A stretch of DNA of 7,571 nucleotides from Bacillota bacterium (lineage in GTDB: Bacteria > Bacillota > Clostridia > Peptostreptococcales > Acidaminobacteraceae), in contig JAEZUZ010000108.1 in assembly GCA_023443345.1 (NCBI GenBank), positions 1-7,571 of the forward strand, written 5' to 3'. Positions 1 to 6,114 of the stretch are shown here, piece after piece. The notes beneath the pieces are model-generated. The model was not told the origin of the DNA and ran no database searches. It saw only the letters and a list, made by a program, of their open reading frames with translations. The translations under genes were made by a program, and so were the position numbers. Numbering within the stretch: position 1 is the first letter of the stretch; the number at the start of each line of letters is the position of its first letter.

Positions 1-244
1 CGAGTAGACATGGTAATACAGTTATCAGCATGATTAGGAAATGAACGACTGTCTTCTTTCTTATTGACCACTTGTCATTTTCATATATGACAGATGCCGC
101 AGCCACAGCAGTGATAATCAATCCGACTATGAAAGTACTTCTAACTTGAAAGGCATCAATGCCCTGATAATTCATGATTATTGATAGGGTCGTCATGATA
201 ACAAAGGGAATAATCCCACGTATGAACGATTTCTTTAGCAACAT
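1..244 (-). CDS. DUF3021-like small membrane protein (N-terminal part, cut by window edge)
   Basis: Reading the minus strand from the ATG at 244-242 gives 81 open codons up to the window edge. It begins MLLKKSFIRGIIPF. Hydrophobic stretches at about residues 8-24, 37-53 and 67-81 look like membrane segments. The middle stretch, SVIYENDKWSIRKKTVVHF (residues 51-69), resembles the short loop and third helix start that I recall from DUF3021 proteins (SVIFE..EWS...T..HF). That family is usually about 130-150 residues with four membrane helices, so roughly half is present here. A GGAGG at 256-260 lies 11 bases before the ATG, which is long; an in-frame TAG at 251-253 rules out a longer protein. 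DUF3021 genes are commonly found beside LytTR-type regulators and are thought to modulate them, but none lies upstream here; one could lie downstream, outside the window. Family assignment is from memory of the pattern, not from a search. Confidence 0.7.
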   Translation of the reverse strand, partial: MLLKKSFIRGIIPFVIMTTLSIIMNYQGIDAFQVRSTFIVGLIITAVAAASVIYENDKWSIRKKTVVHFLIMLITVLPCLL

Positions 245-286
245 TAAAATCTAATCCTCCAAATGCATATTGAAATAATCGTAAAA

Positions 287-298
287 GAACGATTGTTC
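287..298. promoter_or_regulatory. Candidate LexA-like (SOS) box GAACGATTGTTC
   Basis: The 12-mer matches the core of the Gram-positive LexA/DinR operator, GAAC-N4-GTTC, at all eight fixed positions. It sits about 17-28 bases downstream of the start point inferred from the TATAAT box at 321-326, and 43 bases before the DUF3021-like ATG, a position where a bound repressor could block transcription. Against this, an identical core occurs by chance inside the orphan gene at 734-745, and the flanking bases match the longer Bacillus consensus only partly. Confidence 0.3.
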
Positions 299-320
299 CA
301 CAAACTATTTAACTAATTAG

Positions 321-326
321 ATTATA
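321..326 (-). promoter_or_regulatory. Candidate -10 box (TATAAT) for the DUF3021-like gene
   Basis: The minus strand reads a perfect TATAAT, which would place the transcription start near 314 and give a leader of about 70 bases. No hexamer resembling TTGACA is found 16-19 bases upstream (the candidates are GTAAAA, GGTAAA, AGGTAA and AAGGTA), and there is no TG extension. If real, this promoter probably needs an activator or depends on the adjacent palindrome. Confidence 0.5.
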
Positions 327-340
327 CCCAAAATTGGGTA
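325..340. promoter_or_regulatory. Palindromic operator candidate TACCCAA-N2-TTGGGTA
   Basis: Two exact 7-base inverted arms (325-331 and 334-340) are separated by only two bases, so this is better read as a protein-binding dyad than as an RNA hairpin. It shares two bases with the TATAAT box and fills the spacer between the -10 and the missing -35, about -11 to -26 from the inferred start. Regulators that bind between the two promoter boxes, such as the MerR family, use this geometry; a repressor is equally possible. The cognate regulator is not visible in this window. Confidence 0.5.
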
Positions 341-406
341 GTTTTTACCTTATATTGTCTTGTGTGTTTTTCTTCACTTTTCCCCCTCCCATCAACCAAA
401 TTTGCT

Positions 407-451
407 GTATTAAAAAAGCAAGCCCATTTAATACGCTTGCTAAGTTAATAC
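407..451 (-). terminator. Extended intrinsic terminator downstream of the orphan gene
   Basis: On the minus strand the core stem AGCAAGC / GCTTGCT (441-435 with 423-417) has an 11-base loop and is followed at once by a run of T, ending in TTTTTTA. Beyond it, GTATTAA (451-445) can pair with TTAATAC (413-407) across a 3x3 internal loop, giving a 14-pair interrupted hairpin. The 5' side of the stem lies inside the TTAATACG repeat array. It should end transcription of the orphan gene about 100 bases after its stop codon and insulate the DUF3021-like gene. Confidence 0.65.
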
Positions 452-493
452 GTTAATACGTTAATACGCCTGCTAAGTTAATACGTTAATACG
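428..493. repeat. 33-base tandem repeat (two copies) built on the octamer TTAATACG
   Basis: Copies at 428-460 and 461-493 differ at one position (CGCTTG versus CGCCTG). Each unit is TTAATACGCYTGCTAAG followed by two further TTAATACG octamers, giving six exact octamers at 428, 445, 453, 461, 478 and 486. The last octamer runs into CCTG and then diverges, so it also looks like the start of a broken third copy. Each unit contains one copy of the terminator's 5' arm on the minus strand (AGCAAGC or AGCAGGC). It is not a CRISPR: there are no spacers of even length. Confidence 0.85.
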
Positions 494-550
494 CCTGATA
501 CGATATTTATATTTATATTTAATGCAATTTATTTTGCATGTTATCACTAT

Positions 551-1051
551 TTATTTTTTATTTAGATTTCGACATGCAAATAATTCTGACCTCCATTCTC
601 TAACCCTCTTTGCATTGTTTTCATCTTTTAATTCAGCATTAGGGTATGTAATTCTAATCTCACCCTTAAATTCTTCAGGTGCCAACTCTCCTGTGTCCTC
701 ATTCCAAGGCTCTTCGCATAGAAACAAGTCATAGAACGTTAGTTCTTTTTCATCATCAACATATGCTATACAGTCTACAATATCTATTGTCTCATCAACT
801 AATCTCTTATGGATTGTATATCCATCCCATCCTACCCATTCTATAAGTTCTTCTAACTCCTTTTTAAAACCTTCTGTTATAGGTCTATCGTAAATATAAT
901 TAAATAGGACTCTTTCATATTTCGTCTCTGCATACATTTCGTCTTTTCTTGTAAATCCATCTTCAGGATTCACTATATCCCACAACTTATTAATTATATT
1001 TTCCAAAGTTTTTTGTGCATTAATTCTTATTCTCTTTTCTTTCTCTAACAT
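551..1051 (-). CDS. Hypothetical acidic protein, 166 residues
   Basis: The reading frame is complete, and AAAGGAA (1058-1064) lies at good distance before the ATG, so it is very likely a real gene. I do not recognise the family. The product has 39 Asp/Glu against 26 Lys/Arg, no signal peptide and no membrane segment, so it should be soluble and cytoplasmic. It has five tryptophans, including the EWVGWDGY stretch near residues 71-78. The N-terminal 25 residues look helical, and the C-terminus is rich in Arg, Lys and Asn. It has no nucleotide-binding motif, no cysteine cluster and no DNA-binding signature that I can see. It stands alone, with terminators on both sides. Small acidic orphan genes of this type include immunity proteins and phage-derived proteins, but nothing here supports choosing between them. 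Confidence 0.8.
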   Translation of the reverse strand: MLEKEKRIRINAQKTLENIINKLWDIVNPEDGFTRKDEMYAETKYERVLFNYIYDRPITEGFKKELEELIEWVGWDGYTIHKRLVDETIDIVDCIAYVDDEKELTFYDLFLCEEPWNEDTGELAPEEFKGEIRITYPNAELKDENNAKRVREWRSELFACRNLNKK

Positions 1052-1120
1052 TTACTATTCCTTTTCTCTAAATACTTTACCATATACTATAACTCCACCA
1101 AACGAGCTTTCTTTATCTAT

Positions 1121-1129
1121 ATTTTATCA
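1121..1129 (-). promoter_or_regulatory. Weak candidate promoter (extended -10, TGATAAAAT) for the orphan gene
   Basis: The minus strand reads TG-A-TAAAAT, which fits an extended -10 with one mismatch. The start point would be near 1114, with a leader of about 60 bases. No good -35 is present; instead a short dyad, GGTT-N5-AACC (1136-1148), occupies part of that region. This is the best candidate I see between the upstream terminator and the gene, but A+T-rich sequence gives such matches easily. Confidence 0.3.
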
Positions 1130-1267
1130 CTCCCTGGTTTATATAACCTTTTAAAAATATCTAGGATCGGATTTCCTTATTAATTATCTAGCATATTAAA
1201 GTCATTAATATTTGTAACTTCGTAAGCTTCTTAGCACTACTGATTTAATTTAATGTCCCTAATATAG

Positions 1268-1292
1268 AAAAACACCTCTGTTGAGGTGTTTT
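1268..1292 (-). terminator. Intrinsic terminator of the murA-pgcA unit
   Basis: On the minus strand AACACCTC and GAGGTGTT (1290-1283 with 1278-1271) form an exact 8-pair stem around a 4-base loop, extendable by two A-T pairs, followed by TTTTTC. It begins just after the mutase stop codon at 1298-1300. The plus strand also has a T-rich stretch after the hairpin, so weak action in the other direction is possible. Confidence 0.9.
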
Positions 1293-1297
1293 ATCTA

Positions 1298-2947
1298 TTA
1301 TACATTAGATAGAAAAGAATTGAGTTTCTCGGTTAAATATTTCATCTTTCTATCTGCACTGATAGCATCTTTATCAATTACTTCTAAATATATCTTCAAT
1401 TTAGGCTCAGTTCCTGATGGCCTAGCTGCAAACCACATATCATTTTCATACTCAACTTTTAATACATTGCTCTTAGGAAGACCTGTTTTATCATTCTGAT
1501 AATCTGTAATCTTTCTTAATTTTGCATCTATAGATAATTTAGAAATCTCTGTTCTAAATTTATGCATAATATGAGATATCTTCTCTAAACCTTCTTTACC
1601 TTCTAATTTAAGTACTATTTGATCATGTAGTGCATACCCATATGTCTTATAGATATACTCAAGTCTATCTAAAAATGACATACCTTGTTTTTTATAATAA
1701 GCTGCCATTTCATATATTAAGTGTGCTGTACTTATAGCGTCCTTATCTCTTACATGATCAGCATGTAGATATCCATAACTCTCTTCAAACCCCATCATAA
1801 AACTCATTCCCTTGGATTTAAATTCATCCATCTTTTCCCCAATGTACTTAAATCCTGTAAGAGTTCTATGTAAATCTACATTTCTATAACTTGCAATCTT
1901 ATCAATTAGCATAGTTGAAACTATTGTACTTACAGCTTGAGGGTATTTAAGTCCCTTATGCTTTGATAAATAGTCAAACATCAATATTCCCATTGTATTG
2001 CCATCTATAAAGTGATATTCTCCATTAGCTAAGAACATACACCCTACTCTATCTACATCTGGGTCTGTTGCAATTATAAGATCTGCTTCATGTTCTCTTG
2101 CAATATTTAATGCAAGCTCAAATACCTTTGGATTTTCTGGGTTTGGCTCTTTAGCAGTTGGAAAATTTCCGTCTGGTTCTGCCTGCTCATATACAAGCAT
2201 TACATCTGCTCCCATGTCTCTTAGAGCATTAGTGACTCCTCGTCTTCCTACTCCATGAAGAGGGGTATAGACAACTTTGAGCTTTGTATCAAGAACATTA
2301 TTATATTTATTGATACTTACCTGCTTATCAAATGCCTCAAATACTTCCTTAGATATTTCTACAATCTTTCCTTCATCACACAGTATGTTGTAATCGCTAC
2401 ACTTAATTGTAAAAACATCTTCGATATTTAGAAAATACTCTGTAACTTTATTAGCTTCATCATCTAGAAGTTGTCTTCCTGTTGAATTATATACTTTGTA
2501 TCCATTATATTCTGGAGGATTATGGCTAGCTGTTATAACCACCCCACCTGTAGTTTTTAAGTGTCTTATTGCAAAACTAAGCTCAGGTGTTGCACTATAG
2601 TCCTTAAATCTATATACCTTAACTCCATTAGATGCTAGTGTCTGTGCAGCTATAAAAGAGTATGCCTGTGAATTTATTCTTGAATCATAGGCTATAGCAC
2701 ATGTTGGGTTTGGATCTAAACTTTTTAAATATTGTGATAGAGCATAGCTTACCTTTCTTATGGTATATCCATGCATCCTATTTGGGCCTACCCCCATCTT
2801 TCCTCTTAATCCAGCGGTCCCAAATTTAAGATTTGTATAAAAGCATTCTTCAATATCACTTTCAGATAATCTTTTTAACGCATTATGATAACTTTCATCA
2901 TATCTGAGATCATTTAGTTCTTTTTCATAAAGCTGCTTATAATCCAT
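1298..2947 (-). CDS. pgcA: Phospho-sugar mutase, alpha-phosphoglucomutase type
   Basis: Family members interconvert hexose (or pentose) 1- and 6-(5-)phosphates through a phosphoserine; the likely main reaction is glucose-6-phosphate to glucose-1-phosphate in the cytoplasm, feeding UDP-glucose and glycans. The four hallmark sites are present: TASHNPPEYNGYKVY with catalytic Ser141; the magnesium loop DPDVD (Asp295, 297, 299); the sugar-specificity loop GFEES (386-390); and the phosphate-binding RPSGTEPK (509-516). An intact N-terminal FGTAGLRG (42-49) is also typical. At 549 residues it belongs with the large PgcA/PGM2 group and not with the roughly 450-residue GlmM. An AGGAGGA (2951-2957) overlaps the murA stop codon, and only 9 bases separate the genes, so they are surely co-transcribed. 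Phosphopentomutase or phosphomannomutase activity cannot be excluded. Confidence 0.93.
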   Translation of the reverse strand: MDYKQLYEKELNDLRYDESYHNALKRLSESDIEECFYTNLKFGTAGLRGKMGVGPNRMHGYTIRKVSYALSQYLKSLDPNPTCAIAYDSRINSQAYSFIAAQTLASNGVKVYRFKDYSATPELSFAIRHLKTTGGVVITASHNPPEYNGYKVYNSTGRQLLDDEANKVTEYFLNIEDVFTIKCSDYNILCDEGKIVEISKEVFEAFDKQVSINKYNNVLDTKLKVVYTPLHGVGRRGVTNALRDMGADVMLVYEQAEPDGNFPTAKEPNPENPKVFELALNIAREHEADLIIATDPDVDRVGCMFLANGEYHFIDGNTMGILMFDYLSKHKGLKYPQAVSTIVSTMLIDKIASYRNVDLHRTLTGFKYIGEKMDEFKSKGMSFMMGFEESYGYLHADHVRDKDAISTAHLIYEMAAYYKKQGMSFLDRLEYIYKTYGYALHDQIVLKLEGKEGLEKISHIMHKFRTEISKLSIDAKLRKITDYQNDKTGLPKSNVLKVEYENDMWFAARPSGTEPKLKIYLEVIDKDAISADRKMKYLTEKLNSFLSNV

Positions 2948-2956
2948 CCTTCCTCC

Positions 2957-4219
2957 TTAATACACTACTCGTCTAATATTAGCTCCTAATGCCTGCATTT
3001 TTTTCTCTATTTCTACATATCCTCTATCTATATGGTAAATATCATAAATTTCTGTAGTACCCTTTGCTACAAATCCAGCAAGTATCAAAGCTGCACCTGC
3101 TCTTAAATCAGTTGCTTTTACACTAGCACCTTCAAGGTGTGAAACTCCCTGAATAATAGCTGTAGAGCCTCCATCTATTTTGATATTTGCTCCCATTCTT
3201 ACAAGCTCATTTACATGCATGAACCTATTTTCAAATACTGTCTCTTTAATTGTCATAGTGCCTTTACAAACTGTAAGCATGGACATAAACTGACTCTGCA
3301 TATCTGTTGGAAATCCTGGATAAGGAAGTGTTGTAATATTTACTCCGCTATAGCCCTTTGTTGCATCAACTAATATTGAGTCTTCATACTCTTCTATATG
3401 TACACCAGTTTCAACTAACTTACTTATCATAGGTCTTAAGTGATTTGTAAGTACATTTTTTATTAGTATCTTTCCCTTTGTAATTGCTGCAGCTACCATA
3501 TATGTACCTGCTTCAATTCTATCTGGAATTACTCTATGTTCAATGCCCTTTAACTTATCAACACCCTTAACTCTAATTGTTGATGTTCCTGCTCCATATA
3601 TTTTTGCCCCCATCTTTGTCAAGAAACTAGCTAAATCTGTAATCTCTGGCTCCTGAGCAGCATTTTCTATTATTGTCTCACCATTGGCAAAAACTGCAGC
3701 CATAAGTATATTTTCAGTAGCTCCAACACTAGGAAAGTCTAAATAAATCCTATTGCCTTGCATATTTTCTGCTGTTCCTTTTACTGAACCTGCAATTACC
3801 TGTACATCACAGCCTATTGCCTTTAAACCTTTGATGTGTAAGTCTATTGGTCTAGATCCAATTACACAACCTCCTGGTAGACTTACATCTGCCTTTTTAC
3901 TTCTAGCTAAAAGTGGGCCAAGTACTACAATTGAAGCTCTCATCTTTGCTGTAAGCTCATATGGTACAACACACTTTGTTTTATCAATTACTTTTGTATA
4001 AATTGTCTTATCTTCTTTATCATAAATTACATTGCTTCCAAGGGTCTCTAAAACCTCTATCATTATATCAACGTCTTTTAAATCTGGGACATCTTTAATT
4101 ACACAACTTCCCTCACATAAAAGTGATGCAGCAAGCAACTTTAATACTGAATTCTTTGCTCCGCTGATTGTAACTTCACCCTGTAAAGAGGGACTATGTT
4201 CAACTACTAATTTTTCCAT
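2957..4219 (-). CDS. murA: UDP-N-acetylglucosamine 1-carboxyvinyltransferase (MurA)
   Basis: MurA transfers enolpyruvate from phosphoenolpyruvate to UDP-GlcNAc, the first committed cytoplasmic step of peptidoglycan synthesis. The 420-residue length is standard. Visible hallmarks are SGAKNS with Lys22-Asn23, the catalytic loop GGCVIGSRPIDLH with Cys118 (equivalent to E. coli Cys115) and Arg123, FPTDMQ with the general base Asp306, DLRAG with Asp371, and Arg399 in DRGY. A Cys rather than Asp at position 118 predicts a fosfomycin-sensitive target. GGGAGGT (4223-4229) lies just before the ATG and fixes the start. In many Firmicutes the murA copy next to the atp operon is the MurAA type; a second paralogue elsewhere is usual but cannot be seen here. 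It heads a two-gene unit with the downstream mutase. Confidence 0.97.
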   Translation of the reverse strand: MEKLVVEHSPSLQGEVTISGAKNSVLKLLAASLLCEGSCVIKDVPDLKDVDIMIEVLETLGSNVIYDKEDKTIYTKVIDKTKCVVPYELTAKMRASIVVLGPLLARSKKADVSLPGGCVIGSRPIDLHIKGLKAIGCDVQVIAGSVKGTAENMQGNRIYLDFPSVGATENILMAAVFANGETIIENAAQEPEITDLASFLTKMGAKIYGAGTSTIRVKGVDKLKGIEHRVIPDRIEAGTYMVAAAITKGKILIKNVLTNHLRPMISKLVETGVHIEEYEDSILVDATKGYSGVNITTLPYPGFPTDMQSQFMSMLTVCKGTMTIKETVFENRFMHVNELVRMGANIKIDGGSTAIIQGVSHLEGASVKATDLRAGAALILAGFVAKGTTEIYDIYHIDRGYVEIEKKMQALGANIRRVVY

Positions 4220-4240
4220 CTAACCTCCCAATATAGAGTA

Positions 4241-4268
4241 ATTATATCATTTTTTTATTTCTAAACAA
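4241..4268 (-). promoter_or_regulatory. Promoter of the murA-pgcA unit
   Basis: The minus strand has TTGTTT (4268-4263), a 16-base spacer and a perfect TATAAT (4246-4241). Transcription would start near 4234, giving a leader of only about 15 bases before the murA ATG, with the GGGAGGT inside it. The promoter begins within 15 bases of the T-run of the atp terminator, so murA is uncoupled from ATP synthase transcription. Confidence 0.75.
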
Positions 4269-4282
4269 AATTTTTAAGAAAT

Positions 4283-4308
4283 AAAAAAACTGAGACTTTA
4301 CTCAGTTT
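4283..4308 (-). terminator. Intrinsic terminator of the ATP synthase operon
   Basis: On the minus strand AAACTGAG (4308-4301) pairs exactly with CTCAGTTT (4294-4287) around a 6-base loop, and a run of seven T (overlapping the stem end) follows. It starts two bases after the atpC stop codon. The stem is A-T-rich at its base, so some read-through into murA is conceivable. Confidence 0.92.
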
Positions 4309-4310
4309 AA

Positions 4311-4703
4311 TTATTGTTTTTCTGCAACCTTTATCCTATTTATAGATCTTATTAATTGCATTTTTTCCAAGGTATTCTTATTCTCAATATTTTTTAATTT
4401 CTCTACTCTACTTTTCTCCTTAGCAACATCTATTTCTTCTGGTTTTTGTGCATTGTCTGTTACAATTACAACCTTATCCTCATGAACAAATAGAAATCCT
4501 CTTTCAATAGTAGATGAAAGTATTAAATCATTGGGAGATTTAAAAACTCTAAGTTTGCCAAATCCCAGAGGAGTTACTAGGCTAGCATGTCCCTTTAGAA
4601 TACCTATATCTCCATCAACTGTGGTTGCAATAACCATGTATACTTCTCCTTCAAAAAATTTTCCAGAAGGAGTTACAACTTCAAGAAGATATGTATTAGC
4701 CAT
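4311..4703 (-). CDS. atpC: F-type ATP synthase epsilon subunit
   Basis: Epsilon is part of the central stalk of F1; it couples gamma to the c-ring and can inhibit ATP hydrolysis. The N-terminal beta-sandwich domain (about residues 1-85) carries the family pattern GDIGILKGHASLVTPLG (31-47). Residues 88-130 form the charged two-helix C-terminal domain. The length of 130 residues is normal, so both domains are present. At the position where the Bacillus-type ATP-binding motif I-D-x-x-R-A is found, this protein has IDVAKE (91-96), so ATP sensing by this subunit may be weakened. The ATG overlaps the last codons of atpD by 8 bases, and GAGGAAG (4708-4714) inside atpD serves as its ribosome binding site, which indicates translational coupling. 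Last gene of the operon. Confidence 0.95.
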   Translation of the reverse strand: MANTYLLEVVTPSGKFFEGEVYMVIATTVDGDIGILKGHASLVTPLGFGKLRVFKSPNDLILSSTIERGFLFVHEDKVVIVTDNAQKPEEIDVAKEKSRVEKLKNIENKNTLEKMQLIRSINRIKVAEKQ

Positions 4704-6102
4704 TATTCTTCCTCAAAGTTTTAGCTTTTTCAACAGCTTCTTCAATAGTTCCTACATATAGGAAGGCTTGTTCTGGTAGATCGTCGTGTTTGCCTTCAAG
4801 AATTTCTTTAAATCCTCTTATTGTATCTTCTCTAGATACATAAACACCAGGACTTCCCAAGAATTGTTCGGCAACGTGGAAGTTCTGTGAAAGGAATCTC
4901 TCAATCTTTCTAGCTCTATTTACAACCATTTTGTCTTCATCACTTAATTCATCCATACCAAGAATTGCAATGATATCTTGTAGATCTTTATATCTCTGAA
5001 GAATTTCCTGAACTCCTCTAGCTACTTGATAGTGTTCCATACCTACAACTTCTGGAGATAAAATTCTAGATGATGATGCAAGAGGATCAATTGCTGGATA
5101 AATTCCCTTAGCAGCTATCGATCTCTCAAGAACTGTAGTTGCATCTAAGTGAGTAAAAGTTGTAGCAGGAGCTGGGTCTGTCAAGTCATCAGCTGGAACA
5201 TAAACTGCTTGAACAGAAGTAATAGAACCATTGTTATTAGAAGTAATTCTCTCCTGTAACTGTCCCATCTCTGTTGCAAGTGTTGGTTGGTAACCTACAG
5301 CTGAAGGAACACGTCCTAAAAGTGCTGAAACCTCACTACCTGCCTGTGTAAATCTGAATATGTTATCAATAAATAGTAGAACATCTCTATTCTCACTATC
5401 TCTAAAATATTCTGCCATTGTAAGACCAGTTAGAGCAACTCTCATTCTAGCTCCTGGTGGTTCGTTCATCTGACCAAAAACCATTGTAGTTTTGTCGATA
5501 ACTCCTGAATCAATCATTTCATGGTATAAGTCGTTACCTTCTCTTGTTCTCTCACCAACACCAGCAAAAACTGAAAGTCCACCATGCTCAGAAGCGATAT
5601 TGTTAATTAGCTCCTGTATAAGAACTGTCTTACCAACACCAGCACCTCCAAATAGACCAATCTTTCCTCCCTTTGGATATGGGCTTATTAAATCTACGAC
5701 CTTGATGCCTGTCTCAAATATTTCTGTTGTAGTTTTTTGGTCTTCAAAACTTGGGGCTTCTCTGTGAATTGACCACATCTCTCCACCTTTAAGAGGGCCC
5801 TGCTCATCTATAGCTTTCCCAACTACATTAAATATTCTACCTAGGGTCTGAGTACCAACTGGAACCTTAATAGGCTCTCCTCTAGACTCAACTTTAGTAC
5901 CTCTTAGAATACCATCTGTTGAATTCATAGAGATACATCGTACTACATTATCTCCTATATGTTGTGCTACTTCAAGGACAATTTCCTCATCGTCCTTTTG
6001 CATATATATAGCATCATTTATGTTAGGCAATTCTTCTGATTCAAAACGGACATCTACTACAGGCCCAATAACCTGAGAAACAAATCCTGTTTTATTTGCC
6101 AT
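4696..6102 (-). CDS. atpD: F-type ATP synthase beta subunit
   Basis: Beta is the catalytic subunit of F1, which makes or hydrolyses ATP at the alpha-beta interfaces on the cytoplasmic face of the membrane. The 468-residue length is typical. The phosphate loop GGAGVGKT is at 152-159 (Lys158), the catalytic glutamate and adjacent arginine are in GERTREGNDL (Glu184, Arg185), the Walker B aspartate is Asp246 in LLFIDNIFRF, the family signature PAIDPLASSSR is at 336-346, and the DELSDED loop that contacts gamma and epsilon is at 384-390. AAAGGA (6109-6114) immediately follows the atpG stop codon and sits 6 bases before the ATG; the genes are 12 bases apart. Nothing is missing or unusual. Ion specificity (H+ or Na+) is decided by the c subunit, which is outside the window. 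Confidence 0.98.
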   Translation of the reverse strand: MANKTGFVSQVIGPVVDVRFESEELPNINDAIYMQKDDEEIVLEVAQHIGDNVVRCISMNSTDGILRGTKVESRGEPIKVPVGTQTLGRIFNVVGKAIDEQGPLKGGEMWSIHREAPSFEDQKTTTEIFETGIKVVDLISPYPKGGKIGLFGGAGVGKTVLIQELINNIASEHGGLSVFAGVGERTREGNDLYHEMIDSGVIDKTTMVFGQMNEPPGARMRVALTGLTMAEYFRDSENRDVLLFIDNIFRFTQAGSEVSALLGRVPSAVGYQPTLATEMGQLQERITSNNNGSITSVQAVYVPADDLTDPAPATTFTHLDATTVLERSIAAKGIYPAIDPLASSSRILSPEVVGMEHYQVARGVQEILQRYKDLQDIIAILGMDELSDEDKMVVNRARKIERFLSQNFHVAEQFLGSPGVYVSREDTIRGFKEILEGKHDDLPEQAFLYVGTIEEAVEKAKTLRKNNG

Positions 6103-6114
6103 AGTTTTTCCTTT

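Larger units (their letters stand above)
245..550. other. Gene-free control region between the DUF3021-like gene and the orphan gene
   Basis: I see no convincing coding sequence on either strand here. Going leftwards in the direction of minus-strand transcription, it holds the trailer of the orphan gene, an array of TTAATACG octamers, an extended terminator hairpin, a purine-rich stretch (minus strand of 375-393), a TATAAT box overlapped by a palindrome, a GAAC-N4-GTTC element, and the GGAGG of the DUF3021-like gene. Each is listed separately. Confidence 0.7.

Noticed and set aside
277..294. Hairpin AATCGT-N6-ACGATT in the leader of the DUF3021-like gene
   Set aside because: Only six mostly A-T pairs and no T-run after it, so neither terminator nor riboswitch is supported. 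It also overlaps the LexA-like element.
428..493. Possible CRISPR array
   Set aside because: The repeats are direct, contiguous and internally built from octamers; there are no unique spacers of even length and no cas genes.
533..580. Inverted repeat TTTGCATG / CATGCAAA around the end of the orphan gene
   Set aside because: The arms are 32 bases apart and one lies in coding sequence; there is no T-run. A better terminator exists at 407-451.
522..734. Plus-strand open frame of 70 codons
   Set aside because: It is antisense to the orphan gene, has no ribosome binding site, and its product has no recognisable features.
734..745. A second GAAC-N4-GTTC (GAACGTTAGTTC), LexA-like core
   Set aside because: It lies well inside the orphan coding sequence, away from any promoter, and is probably a chance match.
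5492..5767. Plus-strand open frame of 91 codons, and similar ones at 1281, 3753, 4032 and 4531
   Set aside because: Most of their length lies antisense to strongly conserved genes (atpD, pgcA, murA, atpC), and they are shadows of those genes' codon patterns.
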